Of a stretch of 64,000 nt of DNA, positions 49,708 through 59,817 are shown in pieces (the stretch's first letter is position 1; the number at the start of each line of letters is the position of its first letter). The stretch covers positions 1-64,000 of the forward strand of contig CAJQPL010000010.1 in assembly GCA_905480215.1 (NCBI GenBank), written 5' to 3'. The translations under genes were made by a program, and so were the position numbers. Below the pieces are notes generated by a model, which had not been told where the DNA came from, did no database searches, and worked only from the letters and a program-made list of their open reading frames with translations. The stretch comes from an uncultured Woeseiaceae bacterium (lineage in GTDB: Bacteria > Pseudomonadota > Gammaproteobacteria > Steroidobacterales > Woeseiaceae).

Positions 49708-50919
49708 ATGCCTCATAGAATTGTCATCGCGGGCGCAGGCCACGCAGCCGGTCAGCTTGTTGCGACGCTTAAACAGCAAAAATTTGCCGGACAAATTGTG
49801 CTTGTTGGCGACGAACCGTACCTGCCGTATCAACGTCCGCCGTTGTCGAAGAAATTTCTATCAGGTGAGTTGGACGCCGAACGCTTGTATGTAAAGCCTG
49901 AGAGTTTCTATGCGGACACGCAAATCGAAACTCGCCTCAACTGCAGCATTTCTACGCTCGATCGTGAGTCGAGAGTATTGATAACAGAAAGTGGCGACAC
50001 TATTGGCTACGACAAACTCGTACTGGCTCTCGGTTCACGAGTCCGAAAATTATCCATTGATGGCGCTGATCTTAATGGCGTGCACTATCTTCGCAGCATT
50101 GCCGATGTCGACGCTATTCGGGCCGAGCTCGGCGAGCGCAAGAAAGCGGTGATTATTGGCGCAGGATATATAGGTCTCGAAGTGGCGGCGGTACTACGCC
50201 AACTGGGAGTCGAAGTCACCGTCATTGAAATGGCCGAGCGCGTAATGAGCCGCGTCGTGTCCCCTGAAATTTCCGATTTCTACCAAATTGAACATGCAAA
50301 TCATGGCGTCAAATTGCGCCTGTCGACGGGAATTACCGCTTTCCATGGCGAGTCACGAGTCAGCGCCGTTGAAACGGCTGACGGTGAAATGCTAGCAGCT
50401 GATTTTGTCGTCGTCGGCGTTGGGGTTTTGCCGAATACCGAGCTAGCGACAGCGGCGGGGCTGCAGGTCGAAAACGGCATCGTCGTCGACGATCAATGCC
50501 AAACCAGCGATCCCGACATCTATGCCGTCGGTGACTGTACAGCACATCCGAACGCCATCTACGAGCGCCGCTTACGACTTGAATCTGTTCAAAACGCTCT
50601 TGAACAAGCGCGTACCGCTGCGAGCAATATCTGCGGCAAGGAAGCGCACTACACTGAAGTGCCCTGGTTCTGGTCTGATCAATACGATCTGAAACTGCAA
50701 ATAGCCGGGCTATCAACGGGCTACGATGAGGTCGTCATCCGGGGAAATCCGGCCGACCGTGCATTTGCCTGTTTATATCTGAGAGACGGCAAACTAATCG
50801 CTACGGATGCCGTGAATTCACCGAGAGACTTCGTTCAATCAAAGGCCATAATCGCAGCGCGCTTGCCGGTCGATTGTCAACAACTGGCAGACGTTTCGAT
50901 AGCCCTCAAGGATTTATAG
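49708..50919 (+). CDS. FAD-dependent NAD(P)H:ferredoxin reductase-like protein
   Basis: IVIAGAGHAAGQLVATLKQ, LPYQRPPLSKKFLSG, VIIGAGYIGLEVAAVLRQLG, DIYAVGDCT. Confidence 0.92.
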   Translation: MPHRIVIAGAGHAAGQLVATLKQQKFAGQIVLVGDEPYLPYQRPPLSKKFLSGELDAERLYVKPESFYADTQIETRLNCSISTLDRESRVLITESGDTIGYDKLVLALGSRVRKLSIDGADLNGVHYLRSIADVDAIRAELGERKKAVIIGAGYIGLEVAAVLRQLGVEVTVIEMAERVMSRVVSPEISDFYQIEHANHGVKLRLSTGITAFHGESRVSAVETADGEMLAADFVVVGVGVLPNTELATAAGLQVENGIVVDDQCQTSDPDIYAVGDCTAHPNAIYERRLRLESVQNALEQARTAASNICGKEAHYTEVPWFWSDQYDLKLQIAGLSTGYDEVVIRGNPADRAFACLYLRDGKLIATDAVNSPRDFVQSKAIIAARLPVDCQQLADVSIALKDL

Positions 50920-51642
50920 CTGCGGCTCAGCGCGGTCTTCCTGCAACTCATTGTCGACTGCAGTTTCATTCGGAGGCAATTCAATAGTCAGGCGACCATC
51001 AGCCGCCAGCACACCGCCGTCGACGCGCCACGCCCTTACAGAGAGAGATTCAACGCCAAGCATTTCAATGCCGGCGAATTCCCCTGTGCCACCCGATACT
51101 TTTGCGGTTCCGAGTGTTTCCGGTCCGACGGTGGTATTACCAAGCCAAGTGCCCGCCCAGGTTTTAGCCGAGCTGCGGTAACCCGGAATGACTACTTCTT
51201 TAAAGTAGTCCCAGTAATTCTCTGTTTGCTCGATGAATATTCCACCCCTGCCAGGCAGGTAGGCGTACCAAACGCTATTCACCAATGCGCGTCCCGACAA
51301 CAATGCCGTATCTTCCGAGGCGGACGAAAACTTGATACCGAGACCTGCAACCTGATTGCGTCCATCGCGAAGCGTAGTCGCCATCGCTTGCGTCTGTCTG
51401 ATTGGTCGCTCCCATAATTGCAGCACAGTCTCGGGAAACGGTTTGTCTGTTGATTCGCCATCATTGGTATAGATGATGCTGTCTGTGGCAACACCGGAGA
51501 AAGATAAGCTTACGGTTTGCGCCTCGGTTACAGCGAGCGGAGAAAGGTTTTGCTTGCTAAGAAACGGGTTATACGCAACGCCGGCCGCAAATACTGTCGC
51601 TCCAACCAGCACACCAAGAATCAGCACTAATATGTATTTCAT
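50914..51642 (-). CDS. Hypothetical signal-anchored protein
   Basis: N-terminal TM MKYILVLILGVLVGATVFAAGVAYNP. Confidence 0.5.
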   Translation of the reverse strand: MKYILVLILGVLVGATVFAAGVAYNPFLSKQNLSPLAVTEAQTVSLSFSGVATDSIIYTNDGESTDKPFPETVLQLWERPIRQTQAMATTLRDGRNQVAGLGIKFSSASEDTALLSGRALVNSVWYAYLPGRGGIFIEQTENYWDYFKEVVIPGYRSSAKTWAGTWLGNTTVGPETLGTAKVSGGTGEFAGIEMLGVESLSVRAWRVDGGVLAADGRLTIELPPNETAVDNELQEDRAEPQL

Positions 51643-52208
51643 TCGTCTGACTCCAACGTGCTGATATAGATGGTAGCCAACTCAAGGTGGCCTGTCGGAG
51701 CATCTGCTTCACCTGACGTATCTGCAACCCAGCGCTCTGTAACGACACCGCTTATCGATGCAAGCTCTCTTGATCCTGCACGTATTTCACCCGAGCGGTA
51801 ACCATATTCATCCGCAACCGGGTTCATATTGACGTACATCGATCCGCGCGCCGGAATATGAATAACCCAGTCGAGAACTATCGACTCACCTTCGCGTGCT
51901 GACGTTCTTGCAGCAACCCCGATGACCGAGTTGTGAGCATTTCGAACTTTGAATAACTCGGCGTTGATGCTGCCAAACATCTCGTCTTGCGGCCACACCA
52001 AACCCGCCGGTAGAGGCGACTGCTTCGATCCACCGACCATAATGCGATCCGTTGGAATATTGATATTAAATACTTCCGCGCTACCACCATTAGGCGCCAC
52101 AGAAATAATTGAAGCTTCGCGGTGTTGATCTACAACGGGTAACGCATACAGCGCCCCGGCGGCAACTGCGATTCCCAAAATGATTCCGAAAAAGAATGTT
52201 TTTATCAA
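51639..52208 (-). CDS. Hypothetical signal-anchored protein (paired with downstream gene)
   Basis: N-terminal TM IKTFFFGIILGIAVAAGALYALP; overlaps the next start. Confidence 0.5.
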   Translation of the reverse strand: MIKTFFFGIILGIAVAAGALYALPVVDQHREASIISVAPNGGSAEVFNINIPTDRIMVGGSKQSPLPAGLVWPQDEMFGSINAELFKVRNAHNSVIGVAARTSAREGESIVLDWVIHIPARGSMYVNMNPVADEYGYRSGEIRAGSRELASISGVVTERWVADTSGEADAPTGHLELATIYISTLESDE

Positions 52209-52332
52209 AACGTTTCCACCGCCCAGAATTCGAAAGGCTTAGTCATAGGATCAGGTGAGTTTAGTTAAGTAGGTCCCACTGCAACAATGGTGGCGGGCTA
52301 TTTTGTGACAGAGCGCACACTAGTCGAGTGGT

Positions 52333-53895
52333 CTAGCCGAAATAGTCGGCCAAATATTTGTCGAGACTGACCGAGTCCGAGGCTTCTAATTCGGCCTGAC
52401 GCTGCACTGACGCAGCCGCTTCTTGTAAATATTGGGCGTTTGCAGCCTGGTTAGGTTGCGCGATCAATGCGAAATAATCGCGATGACTTTTTGCCATCGC
52501 CAACGCAAAGTCGAAAAAACCGCTGCCGGATTGATCAAGCTCATCGAGAATTCGAGCCGATGGCGTTTCATCGGGATGATCGATCAAACCTTGCATCTGT
52601 CTCACCGCCTCCGAGTAGCTGTCGTTGTGGTCATGGTGATCGATTTCGGCAGCCACAGCGAGGATGCCATCTGTGATTTCACTAGCCCAGTCATTAACCG
52701 ACACGGATCGACCATCACGCTGCAATCTAAAGTTCGGGTCACGCCCATATTTCGCCGTTTCAACTTGATTACGATTGATCTCCAGCAGACCTTCGTCGCC
52801 GAGCGCAGGACTATCCTGCAACAGGCAATAGATGAGCATCGCTTCCATAAAACGCATCGTATTTTGATTGATGCCGCAAGGATCAAACAGATTGATATCC
52901 AAGGAACGAATTTCAACATACTCGATACCGCCGCGGCGCAGCGCCGCGGTCGGTCTTTCCCCGGATCTCGCGACACGTTTCGGTCGAACAGAAGAGTAGT
53001 ACTCGTTTTCTATCTGTAATAGATTCGCGTTCAACTGACGATAGTGGCCATCCACCTTGACACCGATACCCTCGTAAGCTGGCTCCGGCGTTTCGATCGC
53101 GCTGCTAAGTCCCTTGACGTATTCGTCGAGGCTATTTAGCGAAATATTCAAGCGCGATTGACTTTGGTTGCTATAACCGAGATCACTCATTCGTAGCGAA
53201 GTACCGTAGGGCTCGTAATAAGTATCATCGGTTAAGGATTTCATCGTCTTGGCTTTACCGCCTGCAAACGATTTGCAAAGCGCTGGGGAAGCGCCAAACA
53301 AGTACAACACCAGCCAACCCATGCGCTGAAAGTTTCTGATCATGCCTAGATACTGTTCAGAGCGAAAAGCATCAACACCTGAGTCATCAGCGAGCATTGA
53401 TTGGTAAGATGCCCAAAAGCGATCCGGTAGCGAGAAATTGAAATGCACGCCTGCAATCGTCTGCATTTGTCGCCCATAACGAAATCCGAGGCCGCGCCGA
53501 TAAATCGTCTTCATCTGCCCGACGTTTGAACTACCGTAGCGCGCAAGCGGTATTTTATCGTCGCCTGGAATCCGGCACGGCATACTGGCGGGCCAAAGCA
53601 TTTCATCACCTAGCTGGGAATACGTAAATTGGTGAATATTGCAGACGCAGTTCAGGGCTTCCCAGGTAGTTGCGAATGCCGGCGTTACAAACTCCAAAAG
53701 CGCTTCAGAGAAGTCTGTTGTGATATATCGGTTGGTAAGGGCCGAGCCCAATCCCGCTGGGTGCTCAAGCAAAGATAGTGCACCATCTTTTCCGACTCGC
53801 AGCGCCTCTTTCTCGATGCCCTTCAGCCCGCCATATAAGAGGTCGCCGCCTTCAGCAGCAATAGCGGTCAATCGATTCTCAAAAACTTGCTTCAC
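52333..53895 (-). CDS. gshA: Glutamate--cysteine ligase
   Basis: LYGGLKGIEKEALRV, TDFSEALLEFVTP, RSLDINLFDPCGI. Confidence 0.96.
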   Translation of the reverse strand: MKQVFENRLTAIAAEGGDLLYGGLKGIEKEALRVGKDGALSLLEHPAGLGSALTNRYITTDFSEALLEFVTPAFATTWEALNCVCNIHQFTYSQLGDEMLWPASMPCRIPGDDKIPLARYGSSNVGQMKTIYRRGLGFRYGRQMQTIAGVHFNFSLPDRFWASYQSMLADDSGVDAFRSEQYLGMIRNFQRMGWLVLYLFGASPALCKSFAGGKAKTMKSLTDDTYYEPYGTSLRMSDLGYSNQSQSRLNISLNSLDEYVKGLSSAIETPEPAYEGIGVKVDGHYRQLNANLLQIENEYYSSVRPKRVARSGERPTAALRRGGIEYVEIRSLDINLFDPCGINQNTMRFMEAMLIYCLLQDSPALGDEGLLEINRNQVETAKYGRDPNFRLQRDGRSVSVNDWASEITDGILAVAAEIDHHDHNDSYSEAVRQMQGLIDHPDETPSARILDELDQSGSGFFDFALAMAKSHRDYFALIAQPNQAANAQYLQEAAASVQRQAELEASDSVSLDKYLADYFG

Positions 53896-54032
53896 GTAAA
53901 CTTCCAGCGGCTGACATTGGCATTACTTGCTGTTTTACCATAACGGTCAGAACTACGCGCTATTTAGAAGCTAGACGTTGGGCAGTCCCATAAGCTCGGG
54001 TTTTGGTCTAAACTCAGTAGCAGAGACAGTTT

Positions 54033-54431
54033 ATGAATATCAATACAAAACGTCATTCGATTATAGCCGTCACCGCGCTCGCATTGCTTGTTACCAGCAG
54101 TTCAGCATTTGCGTTTCGCTGTGGTCAGAAAATCGTCATCGAGAACATGCATGAAATGCAGGTTCGTAAGGCTTGCGGTACACCGACGACAGAGCGTCAG
54201 ATCGGCACCACTTTGCGCAGTGTCGACGTGCCGATACGGAGCGTCCGATCAGGTGGCTTAACAGTCGAGCGCTTTCGCGGCTACGGCGCGCTGGTGGAAG
54301 AGGTTGTCCTAACCGAATACGTATACAACTTCGGACCACGCAAGTTGATGCGACGGTTGCTGTTTGAGGGCGGAGTGCTCGTCAGTATCGAAACCATCGG
54401 CTACGGTTATCACGAGAAGAAGAGCAAATAA
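54033..54431 (+). CDS. DUF2845-like secreted protein
   Basis: FRCGQKIVIENMHEMQVRKACGTPTTERQ...VYNFGPRKLMRRLLFEGGVLVSIETIGYGY. Confidence 0.7.
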   Translation: MNINTKRHSIIAVTALALLVTSSSAFAFRCGQKIVIENMHEMQVRKACGTPTTERQIGTTLRSVDVPIRSVRSGGLTVERFRGYGALVEEVVLTEYVYNFGPRKLMRRLLFEGGVLVSIETIGYGYHEKKSK

Positions 54432-54494
54432 GGTTATATTTGCAGGATTATTGCTGTTCTTATTTCCTGATTCTACAGGCGGAGCCCAAACTGC

Positions 54495-54890
54495 ATGAAC
54501 GATTCCAAGCTAAGACGAATGCGTGACCAATCCTCGACCAAAGCCACTCTCATCAGCGAGGGCTGCAAAATCAGCGGCGAGATAACTGGCGACGGCAATT
54601 TCATGGTGAATGGCGAAGTCGTCGGAGATTGCGATGTCAGTGGCATGATCACACTGGCACGGGGCGGTGTTTGGCAGGGGTCTATTCGCGCGGCGAACGT
54701 CATCGTCGCTGGTCAGATTGAAGGAGACATAACGGCGAATGGCAAGGTCGAAATCACAGATACTGCCCGAATATCAGGAACCGTTACCGCTGAAGCAATC
54801 GCCGTTGCTGAAGGCGCAGTCGTAGAAGGTGTGATGAAAACAACCGTTCAAGCGGCACCGCTGGAATTTACCGAGAAACGCGAAACCTAA
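54495..54890 (+). CDS. Bactofilin (polymer-forming cytoskeletal protein)
   Basis: CKISGEITGDGNFMVNGEVVGDCDVSG...VIVAGQIEGDITANGKVEI. Confidence 0.9.
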   Translation: MNDSKLRRMRDQSSTKATLISEGCKISGEITGDGNFMVNGEVVGDCDVSGMITLARGGVWQGSIRAANVIVAGQIEGDITANGKVEITDTARISGTVTAEAIAVAEGAVVEGVMKTTVQAAPLEFTEKRET

Positions 54891-54978
54891 TATTTTTTAC
54901 ACTTGAAAAAGGTCTCCGCCTGAAAGCATCGTAGATGGTACACTCAACAGTTCTATTAGCCGAATAAAAATAACGAGA

Positions 54979-57429
54979 ATGATCGGCAAGAAAACACCAC
55001 GTTGGCCTTTGCTTGCGTTAGCGCTTGGTGTTGCTGTGTCCTGCATTTTGCTGTCCGTCTTCTACGGTCAGTATCACTGGCTCGCAAATCAAATTGTCGC
55101 AACCAGCTCGATGGAATACCGGCGGTTAATAGAGGCTGACTTCGAGCTGTTGGCGAGCACTGAGATTCGTGCCGCGGCTGACGGCATGCGCGAGATTGCT
55201 GTTGGTGGCCAGTTATCCGCAATCAATCGCGCGCTGAATACCATTCTTATTGACAACCGTTCTCTCACCGGAATGCGTTTTGTGGACCTATCAGGCAACA
55301 CATTTGTGGCGGGGTCTATCCCTCAATCCCGTGATGGTGCTGCGACGATCTGGCTTGAACAGCTGCTTCTCATCACGAATCCAGTTATTGCTGACGGAGT
55401 GGAGGTCGGCCTGTTAACGGGCGCATTCGATCTCGCTAACCTAAGTACCGAATCGGCACGCTTCATGACAGCTCTTGGCGATAAAGAACGAGAAAGTCGG
55501 CACGTCAGCTACATCTGGGTAGGCGCTGGAACTCTGGCAGCATTGTTACTTTGTGGCGGGGTCATCTGGTTGTCCGTTCGAAGTCAGAACAGACGCATTA
55601 GGCAGCTGAAAACTCAGGCTGCGAAACTCCGCGATTCGGATTTCGGCGAACCACTGTTGGTTTCGAGTCACGATGAATTAGGCGATCTTGCTTCCGTCTT
55701 TAATGAACTGCGCCATCGACTGCGCAAGACGACGCACTCTCGCGACTACGTCAACAATATTTTCTCTGGCATGAACGAAGCCATCATCGTTACCAGTAAC
55801 GATGGCAAGATTACCCAGACCAATAAGGCCACTTCGCATCTACTTGGCTACGAGGAAGATGAGCTACTCAATGTCGATATTGATTACATCGTCAATACAA
55901 GCAAGGGGCCATCATTGGCAGACGATTCGCCATCTGGGCTCCCTAAGGAAGCGATTTTTGAGAGCAAGTTCGGTGAGTCAATTCCCGTTTCCTACACGTG
56001 TTCCGGTATTGACGCCGCTGATGGCATATCGGCACGGCGTATTTACGCAGCGCAGAACATTACAGAGCGGCGTCGGGCTGAAAAGAGAATTCGTTACCTC
56101 GCGCAAATTGACCCGCTAACCAAAATTCCAAATCGGATGCAGTTTCAACACTTGCTGCAACGCGGCATCGCTCGCGCAAGACGTTCCGACAAATCACTGT
56201 GTCTATTCTACGTTGATCTCGATTACTTCAAAGAAATTAATGACACCTTTGGTCATCTGGCAGGCGACACCACGCTTGAAACTACGGCCGAGCGCTTGGC
56301 TGCTGTATTGCCTAAGAACACAGTTGTTGGGCGCCTTTCGGGCGACGAGTTTGCGATTTTCATTGACGGGCTGGGCCCCAATGAAAAAGGCATTGTAGAA
56401 ACAAGTGATCTGGCACAGAAAGTGTTGGACCGCCTTGCAGAACCGTTCTTCGTTCAAGGCAACGAAGTTTTTATGACTACTAGCCTCGGCATCGCCTACT
56501 ATCCGAAGGATGCACCGAACGTCATCGACCTGATTCGAAATGCCGATGCCGCGCTTTACCATTCGAAGAAATCCGGCGGCAATGTTTTTTCATACTATGC
56601 GCCGAAGATGAACGAAGCATCTGTCGAACGTCTGATGACAAAGAGCAAGCTGAAGCGCGCCTTTGAAAGAGACGAATTGCTAGTCCACTATCAACCCAAG
56701 TACAACCTGGAGACTGGCGAAGTATTCGGCGCTGAGGCATTAGTTCGGTGGGAGTTACCTGATCGCGGCATGGTATTACCGGCGGATTTCATCCCAATCG
56801 CTGAGGACTCCAGCCTCATCATCGAAATCGGCGAATGGGTGCTCGACAAAGTTTGCGAAGATTTTCGCACCTGGCAATTGTCAGTCACATCGCCTGGCCG
56901 CGTCTCCGTCAATCTATCGTTAAAACAATTGCGGCAGATAAATTTCATCAGCCGCATCAGTGCTATTTTGCGTAGTCATGAAGTATCGCCCACCTCGCTC
57001 GAGCTTGAGATTACGGAAACAACCTTGATGGAGAATCCGGAGCGCACGATCAAGATGCTCGACCAACTGTATGGCCTGGGCTTGCACATGGCTATTGATG
57101 ATTTTGGCACCGGTTACTCGTCCCTGAGTGCGCTACAACAATTCCCAATTAGTACCCTCAAGATTGATAAGTCTTTCGTTCGCGACGTGGTAACCAGCCC
57201 GGACGATGCAACCATCGTCGACACAATCGTTCAAATGGGCCAGAACATGAACATGGATGTCGTCGCAGAGGGCGTTGAGACCGAGGAACAACTTATGTTT
57301 TTGCAGAAATTGGGCTGTACTTATGTTCAAGGCATGCTGTTCGGTCAGCCGATGAGCGCTGATAACTATTTGAAATTACTACTCGCACAGGCTGACGGAA
57401 CCGATACATACCAATCTTTGTTTGCCTGA
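54979..57429 (+). CDS. Membrane sensor with HAMP-PAS-GGDEF-EAL domains
   Basis: Two TMs, PAS, RLSGDEFAIF, EALVRW, DDFGTGYSSL. Confidence 0.95.
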   Translation: MIGKKTPRWPLLALALGVAVSCILLSVFYGQYHWLANQIVATSSMEYRRLIEADFELLASTEIRAAADGMREIAVGGQLSAINRALNTILIDNRSLTGMRFVDLSGNTFVAGSIPQSRDGAATIWLEQLLLITNPVIADGVEVGLLTGAFDLANLSTESARFMTALGDKERESRHVSYIWVGAGTLAALLLCGGVIWLSVRSQNRRIRQLKTQAAKLRDSDFGEPLLVSSHDELGDLASVFNELRHRLRKTTHSRDYVNNIFSGMNEAIIVTSNDGKITQTNKATSHLLGYEEDELLNVDIDYIVNTSKGPSLADDSPSGLPKEAIFESKFGESIPVSYTCSGIDAADGISARRIYAAQNITERRRAEKRIRYLAQIDPLTKIPNRMQFQHLLQRGIARARRSDKSLCLFYVDLDYFKEINDTFGHLAGDTTLETTAERLAAVLPKNTVVGRLSGDEFAIFIDGLGPNEKGIVETSDLAQKVLDRLAEPFFVQGNEVFMTTSLGIAYYPKDAPNVIDLIRNADAALYHSKKSGGNVFSYYAPKMNEASVERLMTKSKLKRAFERDELLVHYQPKYNLETGEVFGAEALVRWELPDRGMVLPADFIPIAEDSSLIIEIGEWVLDKVCEDFRTWQLSVTSPGRVSVNLSLKQLRQINFISRISAILRSHEVSPTSLELEITETTLMENPERTIKMLDQLYGLGLHMAIDDFGTGYSSLSALQQFPISTLKIDKSFVRDVVTSPDDATIVDTIVQMGQNMNMDVVAEGVETEEQLMFLQKLGCTYVQGMLFGQPMSADNYLKLLLAQADGTDTYQSLFA

Positions 57430-57520
57430 CTTCACTAAAGCGGCACAACATGATTAAATTACCCTCCTACTCACTAACCGCCTGCCGCCATGCGCTGGGC
57501 CTACAGACGAAGTTGACTCA

Positions 57521-57874
57521 ATGAATAAAATGACCAAAATAGCTATTTCAATAGTTCTTACATTTTGCGCATCAAGCGCGTTTGCCTGTGACTACCCAGC
57601 AACGCCAAAGGATCTTCCTAACGGTGCGGTAGCCAGCAAGGATGAAATGCTCGAGGGAGTCAAAGTCATTGCTGCGTATCAAGAAGTCATGGCGACCTAC
57701 TTGTCCTGCATCGAGTCGGAAGAAATCGTTGCTATCCAGGCGCTCGGCGATGACGAGGAAGCCAAGGAACAGCGCGAGACCATGTTCGAGAAGAAGTACA
57801 ATGCGGCGGTAGACGAGCAAACACGAACCGTCGAGCAATTCAATGCTGAAATTCGAGCATTCAAGGCTCGCTAG
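57521..57874 (+). CDS. Hypothetical secreted protein
   Basis: Signal peptide ISIVLTFCASSAFACDYP; 117 aa; terminator follows. Confidence 0.6.
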   Translation: MNKMTKIAISIVLTFCASSAFACDYPATPKDLPNGAVASKDEMLEGVKVIAAYQEVMATYLSCIESEEIVAIQALGDDEEAKEQRETMFEKKYNAAVDEQTRTVEQFNAEIRAFKAR

Positions 57875-57909
57875 TCAGAGCGCAGCTGTCTTAGACTTAG
57901 ATAAGCGAA

Positions 57910-57937
57910 AACGCCCGTCAATGACGGGCGTTTTTTT
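57910..57937. terminator. Intrinsic terminator
   Basis: AACGCCCGTC-AAT-GACGGGCGTT then T-run. Confidence 0.9.
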
Positions 57938-57966
57938 ACGTGCAGTGATGTCACTAGAAAATGTGA

Positions 57967-58185
57967 CTACAAATGATCGATTTCTTCGCCGAGGTCGCGC
58001 TTGCTTTCAGTAACAATTCGCTCCAGAACCTGAATACGCTCCTCGAGCGAGTCTATTTTCTTGAGTGACTCCTCAAGTTCCGGGTTATTTTCTTGCTTCT
58101 TCTGCTTCACATTCAAGTATTTCTTAAAAGCGTCTGCGAGTAACACTGCGACGACGATACAAACCACATAAAACATTGTGTTCAT
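57967..58185 (-). CDS. PspB-like small TM/coiled-coil protein
   Basis: 72 aa; TM followed by LEERIQVLERIVTES, similar to the PspB ERIQALESIL motif; last gene of the psp cluster. Confidence 0.55.
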   Translation of the reverse strand: MNTMFYVVCIVVAVLLADAFKKYLNVKQKKQENNPELEESLKKIDSLEERIQVLERIVTESKRDLGEEIDHL

Positions 58186-58216
58186 TGGCGAATCCTTTTG
58201 CGTATCCCTTTTGCTA

Positions 58217-58630
58217 TCAAAGTTTACTCAGCTCCTGATCGAGCTGGAAGCGACGTGACGTAACGTGCTTTTCCAGCCGAATCAATCTTTCATCCAGTGT
58301 GCTGCAACGCCGATCAATTTCCTCCGCGCCCGATGGAGCAGGCGTATCTGCAGAATGTTCCCTGCATCGCCTTCGCTTCCGCGGCGGCTCATCGCGTTCG
58401 CCTGCCACAGCGAAATCTCGGTGCGATTCCGCTGGAATCAAGAAAACGGCGGCTAAATAGCCAATGACTGCGATCGGCATGGCCATTAGAAACGTGATGA
58501 AAGCCAGGAAGCGAGTCATCTTAAGGTTAAATCCCAGATAGCCGGCAAGCCCTGCACATACTCCGCCCAGGACGGCGCGATCTGTGTCTCTGTAGAAACT
58601 TCGCCTCGTTCCTTCACCCATTGTGCTCAT
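58217..58630 (-). CDS. PspC-domain protein with coiled-coil tail
   Basis: FYRDTDRAVLGGVCAGLAGYLGFNL. Confidence 0.85.
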   Translation of the reverse strand: MSTMGEGTRRSFYRDTDRAVLGGVCAGLAGYLGFNLKMTRFLAFITFLMAMPIAVIGYLAAVFLIPAESHRDFAVAGERDEPPRKRRRCREHSADTPAPSGAEEIDRRCSTLDERLIRLEKHVTSRRFQLDQELSKL

Positions 58631-58935
58631 AAGCGGCTCCTGTAGTCATATCTGTTGCGATCCCAAAATGCACTTTCGGAACGGCGGCCGGAGTACACCA
58701 GCGGCTTCTCCCGTACGAGCAACGTGGCGCCAAGATATAGTGCAGCGCTCAACCAGAAAGACAACAACAAGGAAATTATTGCAATCACCCTGACCGTTCC
58801 AACATGGAAGTTAAATCTATCGGCGATGCCAGCACAGACTCCGAAAATCCAACCATTCTCGCGGTCACGGTAGAATCCACGTAAGGGTCCATATTCCAAA
58901 TTCCAGTTATCTCGATTCATTGTGTCCTCCTCCAC
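58627..58935 (-). CDS. PspC-domain protein
   Basis: FYRDRENGWIFGVCAGIADRFNFHVGTVRVIAII. Confidence 0.85.
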   Translation of the reverse strand: MEEDTMNRDNWNLEYGPLRGFYRDRENGWIFGVCAGIADRFNFHVGTVRVIAIISLLLSFWLSAALYLGATLLVREKPLVYSGRRSESAFWDRNRYDYRSRL

Positions 58936-58942
58936 ATCCCGA

Positions 58943-59629
58943 TTAGTCTGCCTCCGCTACAAGCGGCTTGTCAGCCGCAAGGCGAGACTTCAGGGCATCA
59001 AGTTCTTCTTTTATGGATTCCTCAGCTTCGAGGCTGGCGAATTCATGGTTCAGATCTTTCGGCAAACCCAGGTCGTAGACCTCAACACGACCCTCGACGT
59101 CATCGATGCGTCGCGTGTACTGCTCAAACCGCACCATGGCATCGTCAATTTTGTAGTCGTAAATCTTCTTGCGTACTGCAAGTCGGCTACTTGCGGTTTT
59201 GTGCCGCGCCAAAAGTGATTTCTGGCGCGTCTTGGCATCCTCAAGCTTGCTTTCCAGACGCGCGATGTCCTCATTCAGTTTTGCCAGCCCCTCATCAACG
59301 GATAGATAATCCTGCTTTAGAATATCGACCCCCGACGAAACCCGAGACTTTTCAACCAATGCTGCCTTGGCCAGATCCTCGCGGCCTTTACGCATCGCCA
59401 GCTCGGCCTTCTGACTCCAGTTGTTGGTGTCCCGCTCAAGACTCTCAATTTTCCGATTCAGATCCTTTTTGTCTGCGATCGACCGAGCCGCTGCCGATCG
59501 GACTTCAACCAGCGTGTCTTCCATTTCCTGAATCATTAGCCGGACGATCTTCTCCGGATCCTCGGCTTTATCCAGTATCGCGTTGATATTGGAGTTCACG
59601 ATGTCGCTGAATCTCGTGAATATGCCCAT
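58943..59629 (-). CDS. pspA: Phage shock protein A (PspA/IM30)
   Basis: MGIFTRFSDIVNSNINAILDKAEDPEKIVRLMIQEMEDTLVEVRSAAA. Confidence 0.96.
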   Translation of the reverse strand: MGIFTRFSDIVNSNINAILDKAEDPEKIVRLMIQEMEDTLVEVRSAAARSIADKKDLNRKIESLERDTNNWSQKAELAMRKGREDLAKAALVEKSRVSSGVDILKQDYLSVDEGLAKLNEDIARLESKLEDAKTRQKSLLARHKTASSRLAVRKKIYDYKIDDAMVRFEQYTRRIDDVEGRVEVYDLGLPKDLNHEFASLEAEESIKEELDALKSRLAADKPLVAEAD

Positions 59630-59668
59630 GGTTTTTCCTCTCGTGTGATTGAATCTTATGAATGTAAT

Positions 59669-59684
59669 TGCAGAAATCGTGCCA
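59669..59684 (-). promoter_or_regulatory. Sigma-54 promoter of pspA operon
   Basis: Reverse strand TGGCACGATTTCTGCA with correct -24/-12 spacing, 40 bp upstream of pspA and divergent from pspF. Confidence 0.85.
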
Positions 59685-59817
59685 GATTGGCTAAAAATTC
59701 ATAACTTATTAATTAATAAGGTATTATTTCTTAAAGCGCGAAAATTGGGAGTCACTATAATCTGGCGAAAATAACTAATTATTAGCATTTTTTACTACCT
59801 TTTGGCTTAATAGACCA